From Nocardia nova NBRC 15556 (GTDB lineage: Bacteria > Actinomycetota > Actinomycetes > Mycobacteriales > Mycobacteriaceae): DNA of 64,000 nucleotides. Shown here one piece after another: positions 53,666 through 63,002 of this stretch; position 1 is the first letter of the stretch; every line of letters starts with the position of its first letter. The position numbers and the translations under genes were made by a program. The notes beneath the pieces are model-generated. The model was not told the origin of the DNA and did no database searches. It saw only the letters and a list, made by a program, of their open reading frames with translations. The stretch is taken from assembly GCF_001613005.1 (NCBI RefSeq), contig NZ_BDBN01000033.1, positions 1 to 64,000 of the forward strand, given 5' to 3'.

Positions 53666-54526
53666 ATGACGTATCCCCCCGGATCCGGGCCGTACGGCTA
53701 CGGCCCGCAACAACCCCACGACTCGGGGTGGGGGCGCGACCCGAACCAGCCCGGCTCGGGCTGGGACGCGGCACCGAGCGGGTGGGAGACGCCGGCGTGG
53801 GATCAGCAGATGCCCGCGCCTCATTGGGGGCAGCCCGCTCCCGGCGGCTATCCGACTCCGCCACCGCCGAAGAACAACAACGGGCTCGTCGTCGGCATCG
53901 TCTTCGGCGTGATCGCGCTGCTGGTGATCGCCGGCGGCATCGTGGTGGTCGCGACTCGCGACTCCGGCGGCGACGACCGGGCCGGCGGAACCAGCACGCC
54001 CGCGCTCGTCCCCGCCACCACCGACGCCCGGACGACCACCGCGGCCCCTACCACCAGTGCGAGTCCCGACACGTCCGGCCACCTGAGCTATCAGGAATAC
54101 GGGCACGACTGGAACTTCAAGGCCGGCGATGTGGAACTGCACGCCGACTGGGTCGAGGGCCGCGACCATCCCAGCTGCGCCGATATCGAGGTCGGGGGCA
54201 AGCTCACGTCGCTGGGCTGCCGGTACGCCGCGGAGATGGTGTACAAGGCCGAGGGCGGTTCGCTGATGCTGACCCAGTTCATCATGGGGATGTCGAGCAG
54301 TGACACCGCCGCGACCGCACCCGGCGCGTATACCGACGACGACCTGAAACTGCGGCCCGGCACCTACATCTCGAACTTCACGACCGGCAAGTGGAAGGAC
54401 GACGCCGAGAAGCAGTTCCTCGTCGTCACCTTCGCCACCGCGACCAGCTCGGTGGACGAGGGCACCGTGAAGAAGTACCTGAAGTACCGGCACGACGACA
54501 TCCTCGGCGCCCTCGCCTTCCGCTGA
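53666..54526 (+). CDS. Single-pass membrane-anchored extracytoplasmic protein
   Basis: A 286-residue protein with a Pro/Gly/Trp-rich N-terminal region of about 70 residues, a single membrane helix NNGLVVGIVFGVIALLVIAGG near residue 75-95, a Thr/Ala-rich linker, then a folded C-terminal domain with two Cys (HPSCADI and TSLGCRY) that may be disulfide-bonded. The inside-first topology is inferred. ATG at 53666 follows GGAAGGTGG. The function is unknown; it resembles other actinobacterial anchored proteins with Pro-rich cytoplasmic tails. It is divergent from lycopene cyclase. Confidence 0.8.
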   Translation: MTYPPGSGPYGYGPQQPHDSGWGRDPNQPGSGWDAAPSGWETPAWDQQMPAPHWGQPAPGGYPTPPPPKNNNGLVVGIVFGVIALLVIAGGIVVVATRDSGGDDRAGGTSTPALVPATTDARTTTAAPTTSASPDTSGHLSYQEYGHDWNFKAGDVELHADWVEGRDHPSCADIEVGGKLTSLGCRYAAEMVYKAEGGSLMLTQFIMGMSSSDTAATAPGAYTDDDLKLRPGTYISNFTTGKWKDDAEKQFLVVTFATATSSVDEGTVKKYLKYRHDDILGALAFR

Positions 54527-54547
54527 CGGGGTGTGCGGTCGCCCGGT

Positions 54548-55312
54548 TCAGATGCCGCCGGTCGCGAGCAGGCCGCCGTCGACCCGCACCACCTCGCCGG
54601 TGATCCATGCCGCCTGATCGGAGACGAGGAATCCGACCAGCGCGGCCACATCCTCGGGCGTGCCCAGGCGCCGCAGCGGATAGGTCGCGGCCACCGCCTC
54701 CTCGTTGTCGGTGACCAGGGCGTCGGCGAATTTCGTCTTGACCACGCCCGGCGCGACGGCGTTCACCCGGATCGACGGACCCAGCTGCCAGGCCAGTTCC
54801 TCGGTGAGCCGGATGAGGGCCGCCTTGGACGCGCCGTAGGCGGCGATCACACCCGTCGAGCGGATGCCGGCCACACTCGCGAGGTTCACCACCGCGCCGC
54901 CGTGCTCGCCCATCCAGGCCCGATAGGCCTGCTGCACATAGCCCAGCGCCGCGACCACATTGACGTCGAAGATCTTGCGCACCGCGCCGAGATCGGCCTC
55001 CATCAACGACCCGTAGACGGGGTTGATGCCGGTGTTGTTGATCAGGATGTCCAGGGATCCGAATTCGGCGACGGCGGTGTCCACCTGCTCGGCGCGCGCC
55101 GCCTCGTCACCCGAATTGCCCGCCAGCGCAACGACTTTTCCCGGATGGCCGAGCGCGCGCAGCCGGTCGGCCGCCTCGGCCAGCGGTTCCGGTTTGCGGG
55201 CGGTGATCAGCACGTTCGCCCCACGCCGCAGCAGCTCCGCCGCCACCGCGTACCCGATACCGCGGCTCGCGCCGCTGACCAGCGCACCCTTACCCAACAG
55301 ATCCTCGCTCAT
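54548..55312 (-). CDS. SDR family oxidoreductase (FabG-like)
   Basis: A 254-residue SDR with SGASRGIG near residue 14, NNTGINP near 90, catalytic Ser in NLASVAG near 140 and YGASKAAL near 155. C-terminal ITGEVVRVDGGLLATGG is typical of 3-oxoacyl-type reductases. It probably reduces or oxidises a 3-keto/hydroxyacyl substrate. ATG at 55312 is chosen; the preceding 50 residues of frame look non-coding. It is eleven bases from the stop of the DUF1003 gene on the same strand. Confidence 0.93.
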   Translation of the reverse strand: MSEDLLGKGALVSGASRGIGYAVAAELLRRGANVLITARKPEPLAEAADRLRALGHPGKVVALAGNSGDEAARAEQVDTAVAEFGSLDILINNTGINPVYGSLMEADLGAVRKIFDVNVVAALGYVQQAYRAWMGEHGGAVVNLASVAGIRSTGVIAAYGASKAALIRLTEELAWQLGPSIRVNAVAPGVVKTKFADALVTDNEEAVAATYPLRRLGTPEDVAALVGFLVSDQAAWITGEVVRVDGGLLATGGI

Positions 55313-55323
55313 GGATCGCGACC

Positions 55324-56754
55324 TTACGTCAGGTGGGCGCGGGCGGCGTCGCGGACCCGGGGCGGGGTGCTGCGCAACACCTGGAAGCCGGCACCCGAGA
55401 CCATGACCGGGATGCGCCGGGCCGCCTGCAGGTAGCGGATCCGCGCGGACCGGGGCAGCTCCGGCCACGGCAGCGGTTCGGCGTCGTCGGGATCGGGATG
55501 GGCGGCTCCGCCGAGCAGAGCGCGCCGATCCGCGATCCGGCGTTCGTAGTCCAGCCGCGCGAGCAGCCCGATCTCGTCGTCGTCGAAGGTGACCGCGAAG
55601 GCCGGATCGAAGGCGGGCACCATGAAGCAGCCGATCGCGGCCAGATCTTCGCCGATACCGCGGGCCTGCAGCCGGTAGGTGCGGCGGTCCTGGTCGCTGA
55701 GTTCGTTCCAGTGGCGCAGGGCGGCGGCGTCGGCCGGCGCCTCACCGGTGGTCATGACGGTGTGGGCGCGGGCCTGGTGGTCGACCCGTTCGCTGGTTTC
55801 GTGCAGCGCCCGCCCGAGTTGTTCGCTGACCCGGTCGGTGACGTATCCGGTGAGACTGTCGATGACACGGTCCTGTGCGGTGAGCCGGGCCTTCATCCGC
55901 CGGCATTCGTGCAGGACCGCCTGCGCGTCGAGGAAAGTCTGCTCGGAACGGCGGTCACCGGTGCGCCCGAGCACGTCCTGGCCCACCATGATCACGATCA
56001 TGAACACCAGTTGCGCGAGCGTGGACAGAAACGCCATGAAGGCGAACGGGTACGGGTCCACCCGCTGAATTCCCGCCTGCGCCAGCACAACCCACAGAAT
56101 CTGCGAGCCGAGCGCGAGATAGAAGCCCCACACGCTGCCCAGTCGCTCGGTCAGCCACACCGCGATCCGGTCGTTGGTGCTGACCGCCTGGTCGGCGGCC
56201 TGCGGCGGCGGCTGCACCCGATGCCGTTCGATCCACGGATGCGGTGTCGACTCGAGCAGGCTCAGGCCCCGGCTGAGCGCGCGGTCGTGGTGGTCCAGAT
56301 GTGCCTGCAGATCCGCGACCTGGGCGAAGATCGCCTCGGTGTTCTCGTAGGTCTGCACCGACCGGCGGTCGGCGGCGGCGCTGAGCACCCGCTGGCCCAC
56401 CAGGATCACCAGGCACAGGATCAGCTGTGCGACATTGTCGACGAACAGCAGGAACGGGAACGGATACGGGTCCACCGGGCGCAGCGGCCCCCAGGTCGCC
56501 AGCGCCATCCAGGCGCTGAACCCGATGAGCACCAGATACAGCGCGGGCATCGATCCGATCCAGCGGGTGAGGACGGCCGCGACCGCGTCGTTGACGCCGA
56601 TGCGTTCGTCGGCCATCGTCACCGCACCGGTGTGCGTCTCGAAATCCAGAGCGGTATCGACATCGGCGTCGGTGGGCGCAATCGCGGTCGCGCCGCTGTG
56701 CGCGTTCGGTTCACCGCCGCTGCGTATCTCGTCGGCCCGGCTGTCGCTGCTCAC
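55324..56754 (-). CDS. Tandem DUF1003 membrane protein with RyR-like C-terminal repeats
   Basis: A 476-residue protein. Two copies of a DUF1003 domain occur at about 50-145 and 190-290, each with ND(A/R)-x-A, a first membrane helix, the RPVDPYPFPFLLF/QRVDPYPFAFMAF signature and a second helix. The C-terminus has two copies of a W-x-EL-x(5-7)-R-x-Y-x-LQAR motif (near 355 and 440), similar to RyR-type domains. Its start is GTG. The role of DUF1003 is not known. Single copies are usual, so the duplication suggests that a dimer has become one chain. Confidence 0.85.
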   Translation of the reverse strand: MSSDSRADEIRSGGEPNAHSGATAIAPTDADVDTALDFETHTGAVTMADERIGVNDAVAAVLTRWIGSMPALYLVLIGFSAWMALATWGPLRPVDPYPFPFLLFVDNVAQLILCLVILVGQRVLSAAADRRSVQTYENTEAIFAQVADLQAHLDHHDRALSRGLSLLESTPHPWIERHRVQPPPQAADQAVSTNDRIAVWLTERLGSVWGFYLALGSQILWVVLAQAGIQRVDPYPFAFMAFLSTLAQLVFMIVIMVGQDVLGRTGDRRSEQTFLDAQAVLHECRRMKARLTAQDRVIDSLTGYVTDRVSEQLGRALHETSERVDHQARAHTVMTTGEAPADAAALRHWNELSDQDRRTYRLQARGIGEDLAAIGCFMVPAFDPAFAVTFDDDEIGLLARLDYERRIADRRALLGGAAHPDPDDAEPLPWPELPRSARIRYLQAARRIPVMVSGAGFQVLRSTPPRVRDAARAHLT

Positions 56755-56798
56755 CTCTACGGCCCCCTCGCCTGCGCTCGTCCGATACCGCGCACTGT

Positions 56799-56818
56799 AC
56801 GTGCCCTCTATGGCACGT
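56799..56818. promoter_or_regulatory. Inverted repeat upstream of the DUF1003 gene
   Basis: ACGTGCC (56799-56805) and GGCACGT (56812-56818) are complementary around CTCTAT. It lies 45 bases before the DUF1003 start in the 227-base gap between it and the hydrolase gene, so it is a candidate operator. Confidence 0.45.
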
Positions 56819-56981
56819 GCGCATCGCTACGCGGGGGAACAGGTCAGGTGGCGGTGAAACCCGCTGTGGTGCAGGGGTTTCAGTTCTCGGCGACGGCAGC
56901 TCGCCCGCGCCGAGAAAGGCCGGCGGTTCCGTCGTCGGCAACTGCCGGCCTTCATCGGCCGGGATATGCCCGGCGTGTCGC

Positions 56982-57863
56982 TCAGCGCCGCAGGAGATCG
57001 GTGATCACATCGACCACCTCGTCCGGCGCCTCCTCGGCCATGAAATGTCCCAGCGCGAGGGTGCGGTGGTCGAGGTCGGTGGCCCATTCGCGCCATACCG
57101 CGGCCGCGTCGTAGCCGAGTTCGGCGCCCCAATCCTGCTGAATCACGGTGACCGGCATGGTGAGTCGGTGTCCGGCGGCGCGGTCGGCCCGGTCGTGGTC
57201 GAGATCGACGGTGGCCGAGGCGCGGTAGTCGGCGACGATCGAATCCACCGCGCCGGCACACGCGCGCAGGTACTCCCGGCGGACGTCGTCGGGAATCGCG
57301 TCGGGGCGCAGGCACCAGGCGTCGAGGAAATGGCCGAAGAAGTCGTCGGCGCTCGCGCGGATCATGCGCTCGGGCAGCCCGGGCGGCTGGGCCATCAGAT
57401 AGAGGTGGAAGGCGACCGCGGCGGTGTGGCCGTGCAGGACCTCCCACATATCCGATGTCGGCAGCACATCCAGCACCGCGAGATGGGAGATCCGATCGGG
57501 ACGGTCGAGTCCGGCGCGAATCGCCACCAGGGCGCCGCGGTCGTGTCCGGCCAGCGCGAACCGATCGAATCGGAAGTGGTCGGCCAGCGCGATCACATCG
57601 GAGGCCATCGTGCGTTTGGCATAGGTGCCGGAATCGGCGGCGATCGGTTTATCGCTGTCGCCGTAGCCGCGCAGGTCCGGGCACAGCACGGTGTGGTCGC
57701 GGGCCAGCGCCGGTGCGACGTGACGCCACATCAGATGCGTCTGCGGGAAGCCGTGCAACAGCACGATCGGAGTACCGGAGCCGGCGTGCGCGACGGACAA
57801 CGCGACATCCTCGGCGACCGGAACGCGGTCGTAGTCGAAACCGGGGACGGTGGGTGCGGACAT
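56982..57863 (-). CDS. Alpha/beta hydrolase, haloacetate dehalogenase/epoxide hydrolase-like
   Basis: A 293-residue protein with the HGFPQ oxyanion motif near 37, nucleophile Asp in AGHDRGALVAIR near 105, LDVLPTS near 132, and the late His in LGHFMAEE near 275. The overall pattern follows fluoroacetate dehalogenases, including DYRASATVDLDHD. However, the arginine two residues after DRG is Leu and the HW pair is HL, so fluoroacetate dehalogenation is unlikely. It may hydrolyse another halo-acid or an epoxide. It is divergent from the SARP regulator. Confidence 0.88.
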   Translation of the reverse strand: MSAPTVPGFDYDRVPVAEDVALSVAHAGSGTPIVLLHGFPQTHLMWRHVAPALARDHTVLCPDLRGYGDSDKPIAADSGTYAKRTMASDVIALADHFRFDRFALAGHDRGALVAIRAGLDRPDRISHLAVLDVLPTSDMWEVLHGHTAAVAFHLYLMAQPPGLPERMIRASADDFFGHFLDAWCLRPDAIPDDVRREYLRACAGAVDSIVADYRASATVDLDHDRADRAAGHRLTMPVTVIQQDWGAELGYDAAAVWREWATDLDHRTLALGHFMAEEAPDEVVDVITDLLRR

Positions 57864-57899
57864 GCGGTGACGATCCCTTCTCTAGGCTTGTTCGGTGCG

Positions 57900-59861
57900 A
57901 TGTCCATGCTCGGCGGCGGCAATGAGCAACCGATGAGTGCGCAGCTCACCGGCTCCGACGCGGCACCGACGGCCGGTGTCCTGGGCCCGGTGCGGGTCGC
58001 CGCCGCCGACGGGACGCCGCTGCCGCTGCACGGCCCCCGGCATGCCGAGGTGCTGGCCCGCCTGATCGCCGCCGGCGGTCGGGTGGTGCCGGTGCCGGCC
58101 TTGGTGGCAGACCTGTGGGAGGACCCGCCGCCGGGCGCGGTCGCCGCCGTGCGCACCTTCGTCGCCGCCCTGCGCCGTGCCCTGGAACCCGGCCGCGCGC
58201 CGCGCACCCCTTCCCGCGTGATCGTCACCGAGGGCGCCGGATACCGCGTGGCGCTGCCTCGCGATCACGTCGACGCCTGGTATTTCGACGACCTGGTCCG
58301 CGCGGCCGCGAATCAGGCCGGGCCGCAGCGGATCGAGACGCTGGAGACGGCGCTGGCGCTCTGGCGCGGAGACGCCTACGGCGACTACCGGTGGGCGGCC
58401 GGAGACATCGCGAAGCTCGATGAATTACGTTCTGCGGCAGTGGAAATGCTCGCGGAGGCGCGAATCCGCCAGGGACGGCCGGAACAGGCCGTCGCCGAAC
58501 TCGAAACCTATCTGCACGAGCATCCCGTGCGGGAGCGGGCCTGGCTGCTGCAGGCGCGAGGACTGTGGCAGGCCGGGCGGCGGGCCGACGCGTTGGCGGC
58601 GCTGCGGCGGGCCCGAACCCGGCTGGGCACGGAAGCCGGATTGGATCCCAGCGCCGAACTGATCGCCCTCGAACGCGAAATCCTCACCGGAGAACCGGAA
58701 TTCGGTGAGCACCGATTGTGGCGTGACACTGTCGCCGCCTACCGCGCCACCGGTCCGCGCAGCCGCATCATCTCCTCCGCCGATCTGCTGCGCGGCCTGG
58801 CCCTGACCGACGCGACCGGTCTGATGACCGCCCAGGATCGCCGGGCGCACGCGATCGACGACCTGTTCGCGAGTGACGATCCCGAACTCACGGCCACCGC
58901 GCTGACCCGCATGGAGGTACCGGGGGTCTGGTCGGTGCTCGACGATCCGGCCCGGTCGGCGCGCGTGGCCGAGGCCGCCCGCACCACCCTCGAACGCTTG
59001 GACGACGACGACGCCGCGCCCGCGCTGCGCGCCCGGCTGCTCGCGCTGTTCGCGATCGAAACCCGCGGCCGCCGTGGCACGTCCGGCGCCGACGCCGCGC
59101 GAGCGGCCGAACGTATCGCCCGCGACCTAAGGGATCCGGCCGTGCTCGTGCTCGCTCTCGACGCCCGATTCCTGCAGTCCTTCCACACGCCGGGCCGGTG
59201 GCCGATGCGGGCGCGGCTCGCTCAGGAGCTGATCACGGTGTCGCGCCGGCACGACCTGTCGACCTACCTGATCCTGGGTCATCTCGTCGCGATGCAGGCC
59301 GCGTGCGCGCTGGGCGAGGTGGCCGTCGCCGACGAGCATGCCGCCGCGGCCGACCGGCTGGCGGTGCGCTACGAGCGCGACCTCGTCGGGGTGTTCACCA
59401 CCTGGTACCGCGCGCTGCGCACCGTCCTGACCGACCGGCCGGAACCGGAAGTGGCAGACGCCTACGAACGCGCGCTCGCCACCCTGCCGGGCTGCGGCAT
59501 GCCCGGTGTCGCAGCGGGTCTCGCGCCGCTGACCGGCCTGTGCCTCGCGCTGCGGGCAGGCCGGGACCCGGCCGAGTTCGCCGCGGCCGACTTCGGGCCG
59601 AACACTCCCTACGCCGCCGCGCTGCTCGAACCCGAGCGCGCCCACGAGCTGCTGCGCGCGGCGCCGGCGCCGCCGCCGGACCACTTGGCCGAATTGCGTT
59701 GGGCGCTACTGGGAATCGCCGCCGACCGATGTGCGGACCGGAGTACCGCGCGTCAGGTGCATCGCGCCCTGTCCCCGGCGCGCGGCGAACTGCTCGGAGC
59801 GGGCACCGGCATGCTGAGCCTCGGTCCGGCCGGCGCACTGCTCGATCGTTCGGCGCCGTAA
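57900..59861 (+). CDS. SARP/AfsR-type transcriptional activator
   Basis: A 653-residue protein. An OmpR-like winged helix is at about 25-105 (VLGPVRVAAADGTPLPLHGPRHAEVLARLIAAGG and VTEGAGYRVAL), a bacterial transcriptional activation domain follows to about 260 (TYLHEHPVRERAWLLQARGLWQAGRRADALAALRR), then about 400 residues of helical repeats with no NB-ARC P-loop. SARPs activate nearby promoters. The start is uncertain; ATG 57900, ATG 57906, ATG 57933 and GTG 57867 are in frame. It precedes the mymA-like operon at 60138 and is its likely activator. Confidence 0.9.
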   Translation: MSMLGGGNEQPMSAQLTGSDAAPTAGVLGPVRVAAADGTPLPLHGPRHAEVLARLIAAGGRVVPVPALVADLWEDPPPGAVAAVRTFVAALRRALEPGRAPRTPSRVIVTEGAGYRVALPRDHVDAWYFDDLVRAAANQAGPQRIETLETALALWRGDAYGDYRWAAGDIAKLDELRSAAVEMLAEARIRQGRPEQAVAELETYLHEHPVRERAWLLQARGLWQAGRRADALAALRRARTRLGTEAGLDPSAELIALEREILTGEPEFGEHRLWRDTVAAYRATGPRSRIISSADLLRGLALTDATGLMTAQDRRAHAIDDLFASDDPELTATALTRMEVPGVWSVLDDPARSARVAEAARTTLERLDDDDAAPALRARLLALFAIETRGRRGTSGADAARAAERIARDLRDPAVLVLALDARFLQSFHTPGRWPMRARLAQELITVSRRHDLSTYLILGHLVAMQAACALGEVAVADEHAAAADRLAVRYERDLVGVFTTWYRALRTVLTDRPEPEVADAYERALATLPGCGMPGVAAGLAPLTGLCLALRAGRDPAEFAAADFGPNTPYAAALLEPERAHELLRAAPAPPPDHLAELRWALLGIAADRCADRSTARQVHRALSPARGELLGAGTGMLSLGPAGALLDRSAP

Positions 59862-59891
59862 CGAAACATTCGGCGTGGCGATCCCTCGGAT

Positions 59892-60119
59892 GTGAGTATC
59901 AACGGCCTCTCGGCCGCCCAGCAGCGCGCCGCGTTGCGCCGCCTGGTGGTGGCCTTCGGTGAACTGAACACCATCGTCGAACTCGCCGCGAACGAGGCCT
60001 CTCCGGATCTACGCGAACATGCCGAACTCGTGCGGGACATGCTCGGCGCCCTGGTCACGGAGGTGGCCCAGCCCGGGCGTGACCGGCCTTGCTATCTGCC
60101 ATTGACAAATGGCACATAG
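59892..60119 (+). CDS. Small hypothetical protein
   Basis: A 75-residue, mainly helical protein (MSINGLSAAQQRAALRRLVVAFG...) starting at GTG. It lies 30 bases after the SARP gene and before the esterase operon. I do not recognise a domain; Leu/Ala-rich helices could form a small coiled unit. Its last codons and TAG stop lie within the palindrome at 60092-60119. It may be co-expressed with the SARP regulator. Confidence 0.6.
   Translation: MSINGLSAAQQRAALRRLVVAFGELNTIVELAANEASPDLREHAELVRDMLGALVTEVAQPGRDRPCYLPLTNGT
60092..60119. promoter_or_regulatory. Palindrome upstream of the mymA-like operon
   Basis: CTAT...TGCCATT (60097-60103) is mirrored by AATGGCA (60108-60114)...ATAG around GACA. The 28-base dyad has one mismatched pair. 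TTGACA (60102-60107) lies at its centre and could be a -35, though no convincing -10 is at the right distance. It ends 18 bases before the esterase start. Confidence 0.6.
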
Positions 60120-60137
60120 GTAGCTGATGCTCGGTAT

Positions 60138-61157
60138 ATGGAGACGAGAAGGTCAACGGAGACCTCACCGTCGGCCACCGCACCGGTCCCGTCGTCACCG
60201 TCGCTGCGTTCGCGGCTGGCGCTGACCGCGGGACGGTACGGGGTACGGCCGATCAACTGCCTGCTACCGGCGAATCCGCTCGGCATCGCCGCGGCCCGTG
60301 GGCTGGTCGCGTCGATCATGGCGATCTGCGGGCCGGTGCTGCCGGGAACCCGTGTGACACATGTGCGTTCGGGTTCGCTGCGCGGGGAGTGGGTGTGCGC
60401 GGCCGGAGTCGGTCACGGCGATCGCGCCCTGTACTACGTGCACGGCAGCGGCTATGTCATCTGCTCGGCGCGCACCCATCGCGGTCTGGCGTCGCGACTG
60501 TCCCGCGCCACCGGACTCCCGGTCTTCGTCGTCGAGTACCGGCTCGCGCCCGAGCACCCCTTCCCGGCCGCGGCCGACGATGTGGCCGAGGGCTACCGCT
60601 GGCTGCTGGCCCACGGCTACCGGGCCGGGGACCTCGTGATCGGCGGTGACTCGGCCGGCGGGCATCTGTGCGTGGACCTGCTGCTCGACAATGCCCGCAC
60701 CGGAGTGGCGCAGCCGGCCGGCGCGGTGCTGTTCTCACCGCTGATCGATCTGTCCTTCGAACTGGCCCGCGGCTGCGAACGCCGGGCCGCCGAGGCCATG
60801 GCCTCCGCGCGCACCGGTCGCGCCGCGGTGCGGTTGTACACCGGCGACGAACCCGAGGATTCGCCGCGGCTGCGGCTGCGCATCCCCGCGGGAATCGCGT
60901 TGCCCCCGTTGTTCGTTCAGGTGAGCGGCGCGGAGATGCTCGCCGACGACGCGCACCACCTCCGCGACCTCGCCCGTGCCGCCGGCGTGCCGTGCGAACT
61001 GGAGGTGTGGCCGGGCCAGATCCACGTCTTCCAGGCGCTGCCGCTGGCCGTACCGGAGGCCGCGGCGGCATTGCGCCGCGCGGCCGCCTTCATCACCGGG
61101 GTACTCGCGCGATCCCGTGCGGCGCAACCGGTATCGAGTGCTCGAGAGGCGGGATAG
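60138..61157 (+). CDS. HSL-family acetylhydrolase/esterase (LipR-like)
   Basis: A 339-residue esterase. The HGGG-type motif reads HGSGYV near residue 100, the nucleophile is in IGGDSAGGHLC near 172, a late Asp is near AEMLADDAHH and His in GQIHVFQ near 300. It would hydrolyse short acyl esters. In mycobacteria a LipR-type enzyme lies beside the MymA monooxygenase and an SDR; the same order is seen here. No clear ribosome site is before the ATG, and a palindrome ends 18 bases upstream. Confidence 0.9.
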   Translation: METRRSTETSPSATAPVPSSPSLRSRLALTAGRYGVRPINCLLPANPLGIAAARGLVASIMAICGPVLPGTRVTHVRSGSLRGEWVCAAGVGHGDRALYYVHGSGYVICSARTHRGLASRLSRATGLPVFVVEYRLAPEHPFPAAADDVAEGYRWLLAHGYRAGDLVIGGDSAGGHLCVDLLLDNARTGVAQPAGAVLFSPLIDLSFELARGCERRAAEAMASARTGRAAVRLYTGDEPEDSPRLRLRIPAGIALPPLFVQVSGAEMLADDAHHLRDLARAAGVPCELEVWPGQIHVFQALPLAVPEAAAALRRAAAFITGVLARSRAAQPVSSAREAG

Positions 61158-61159
61158 TG

Positions 61160-62080
61160 ATGTGGATCGTGGATGCGATGGCGGGGGCGAATGCGGCGCT
61201 GCGGTCGGTGATCGGCGGCGACCGGAGCACTTACGACGCGAAGGCCGTCGTCACCGGAGCCGGCAGCGGGATCGGGCGCGCCTTCGCCCTCGAGCTGGCC
61301 CGGCGCGGGGGAGAGGTGATCTGTGCCGATATCGACCTCGGCCGGGCGGAAGAGACGGTCGCGCTCATCGACCGGATCCACGGCCGCCGCGCGCACGCGT
61401 ATCGCTGTGACGTGGCCCAGCGCGCGGAGATGGAATCGCTGGCGCAGCACAGCGACGCGATCTTCCACGGCCCGCCGACCCTGGTGATCAACAACGCCGG
61501 TGTCGGTATCGGCGGAAAGCCGGTGGGCAACATCGGATTCGAGGACTGGCAGTGGGCGCTGGGCATCAACCTGTGGGGTGTGGTGCACGGATGCGAACTG
61601 TTCGTACCGCGGCTGCGCCGGGCCGGCCACGGCGGCATCATCAATGTGGCCTCGGCGGCCGGATTCGCCGCCGCACCCGCGATGGCCCCGTACAACGTCT
61701 CCAAGGCGGGCGTGGTGTCGCTGTCGGAAACCCTCGCCGCCGAACTGTCGGGCACCGGCGTCACCGTGACGGTACTGTGCCCGACCTTCGTGCGCACGAA
61801 CGTCGCCCGCGACGGGCGCATCACCGCCGGATCGGCCCGCCTGGCCACCGAACTGATGCGCTGGACCGGCTTCTCGCCCGACCACGTCGCGCGCATCACC
61901 CTCGATGCCCACGAGCGCGGCCGCCTGCATGTGCTGCCGCAGCTGGACGCGGTGGTCGTCTGGCATCTCAAACGACAATTCCCGGCCACCTACACCCGGG
62001 CCCTCGGCGTGCTGAACCGATATCTGCCGCAAGCGGATTCGGCCCCGGCATCGGCCGACAGCGAGAAGACAGGAGTCTGA
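61160..62080 (+). CDS. SDR family oxidoreductase (SadH-like)
   Basis: A 306-residue SDR with VTGAGSGIGRAFALELARRG near residue 32, NNAGVGIGG near 115, catalytic Ser in NVASAAG near 165 and YNVSKAG near 180. A longer C-terminal tail (to residue 306) containing LHVLPQLDAVVVWHLKRQFP is typical of SadH/Rv3085-type enzymes that act on bulky alcohols or carbonyls. The start may be ATG 61160 or GTG 61157, which overlaps the TAG of the esterase. It is followed by a ferritin-like protein after one base. Confidence 0.9.
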   Translation: MWIVDAMAGANAALRSVIGGDRSTYDAKAVVTGAGSGIGRAFALELARRGGEVICADIDLGRAEETVALIDRIHGRRAHAYRCDVAQRAEMESLAQHSDAIFHGPPTLVINNAGVGIGGKPVGNIGFEDWQWALGINLWGVVHGCELFVPRLRRAGHGGIINVASAAGFAAAPAMAPYNVSKAGVVSLSETLAAELSGTGVTVTVLCPTFVRTNVARDGRITAGSARLATELMRWTGFSPDHVARITLDAHERGRLHVLPQLDAVVVWHLKRQFPATYTRALGVLNRYLPQADSAPASADSEKTGV

Positions 62081-62081
62081 C

Positions 62082-63002
62082 ATGTCCTTCGACTTCGACG
62101 ATATGCTGGCCAAGATCAAGTCCCGGCAGTGGGCGCTGGCCGATATCGAGTGGGACGCACCGGGCGCGGAACTGATCGATCCCGAACTGCACGCGAAACT
62201 GACGCCGTTCATGGCGGATCTGATGTGGATCGAGAACGTCGGCGCGCGCGGATTCGCGGCGATGGCGAAGAAGGCCCCGACGCAGACACTGCGGGAGATC
62301 TACCGGTACTTCCACGCCGAGGAACAGCGCCACGCCAATGCCGAACTGGCCCTGATGCGCCGCTGGGGGATGCTCGACGGCGACGAGATCCCCGAACCGA
62401 ATATCAACGTCAAGCTGGTCATCGACTTCCTCGACAGATACGCCGACGGCATGTCGCTGTCGTTTCTGGGCACGGTGATTCCGATGCTGGAGGTGGCACT
62501 CGACGGCGCGCTGATCAAATTCGTCACCGACGAGATCGCCGATCCGATCGCCCAGGAGGTGTTCCGCAAGATCAACTCCGACGAATCCCGGCATCTGGCC
62601 ACCGATTACGCGGTGATGGAACTGCTCGGGCACTCCACCGCCCGCAAGCTCGCGATCGATCTGGTCGGAGGCTGGGTGAAGCCGTCGCTGATGATCGGCG
62701 TGCTCAGCTATGTGCCGCTGCTGAACAAGATGCGCGACAACATCGTCGCGATGGGCGTCGACGAGGACAAGCTGTATACCGCGATGCGCCGGTTCAAGGC
62801 AGTCGGGGAGCGTACACCCGTGGTGAACCGGGTGCCGATGTACCGGATCGTCAAGATGCACAGCGACTGGGTGATCAACCGCGACCACCCCTACCACCTG
62901 CTGGCCGACACACTGGTGAAGGTGACCGCCCGCATCCCCGACCGGGTGCTGCCCGCGCAGCCGACCTGGTCGAAGGAACTGACCTACGAGCCGGTCGCGT
63001 GA
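62082..63002 (+). CDS. Ferritin-like di-iron protein (possible oxygenase/desaturase)
   Basis: A 306-residue, mainly helical protein. Two ExxH motifs, AEEQRHANAE near residue 86 and SDESRHLATD near 168, with a glutamate helix (MLEVALDGAL) between, are expected for a carboxylate-bridged di-iron site. It resembles ferritin-like hydrolases/desaturases of actinobacteria. It may desaturate or hydroxylate an acyl chain. ATG at 62082 is one base from the SDR stop. The monooxygenase gene downstream overlaps its stop by one base (TGATG). Confidence 0.85.
   Translation: MSFDFDDMLAKIKSRQWALADIEWDAPGAELIDPELHAKLTPFMADLMWIENVGARGFAAMAKKAPTQTLREIYRYFHAEEQRHANAELALMRRWGMLDGDEIPEPNINVKLVIDFLDRYADGMSLSFLGTVIPMLEVALDGALIKFVTDEIADPIAQEVFRKINSDESRHLATDYAVMELLGHSTARKLAIDLVGGWVKPSLMIGVLSYVPLLNKMRDNIVAMGVDEDKLYTAMRRFKAVGERTPVVNRVPMYRIVKMHSDWVINRDHPYHLLADTLVKVTARIPDRVLPAQPTWSKELTYEPVA

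Noticed and set aside
56982..57863. Fluoroacetate dehalogenase
   Set aside because: The overall similarity is clear, but the substrate-binding Arg after DRG and the Trp of the HW pair are replaced, so the specific name is not justified.
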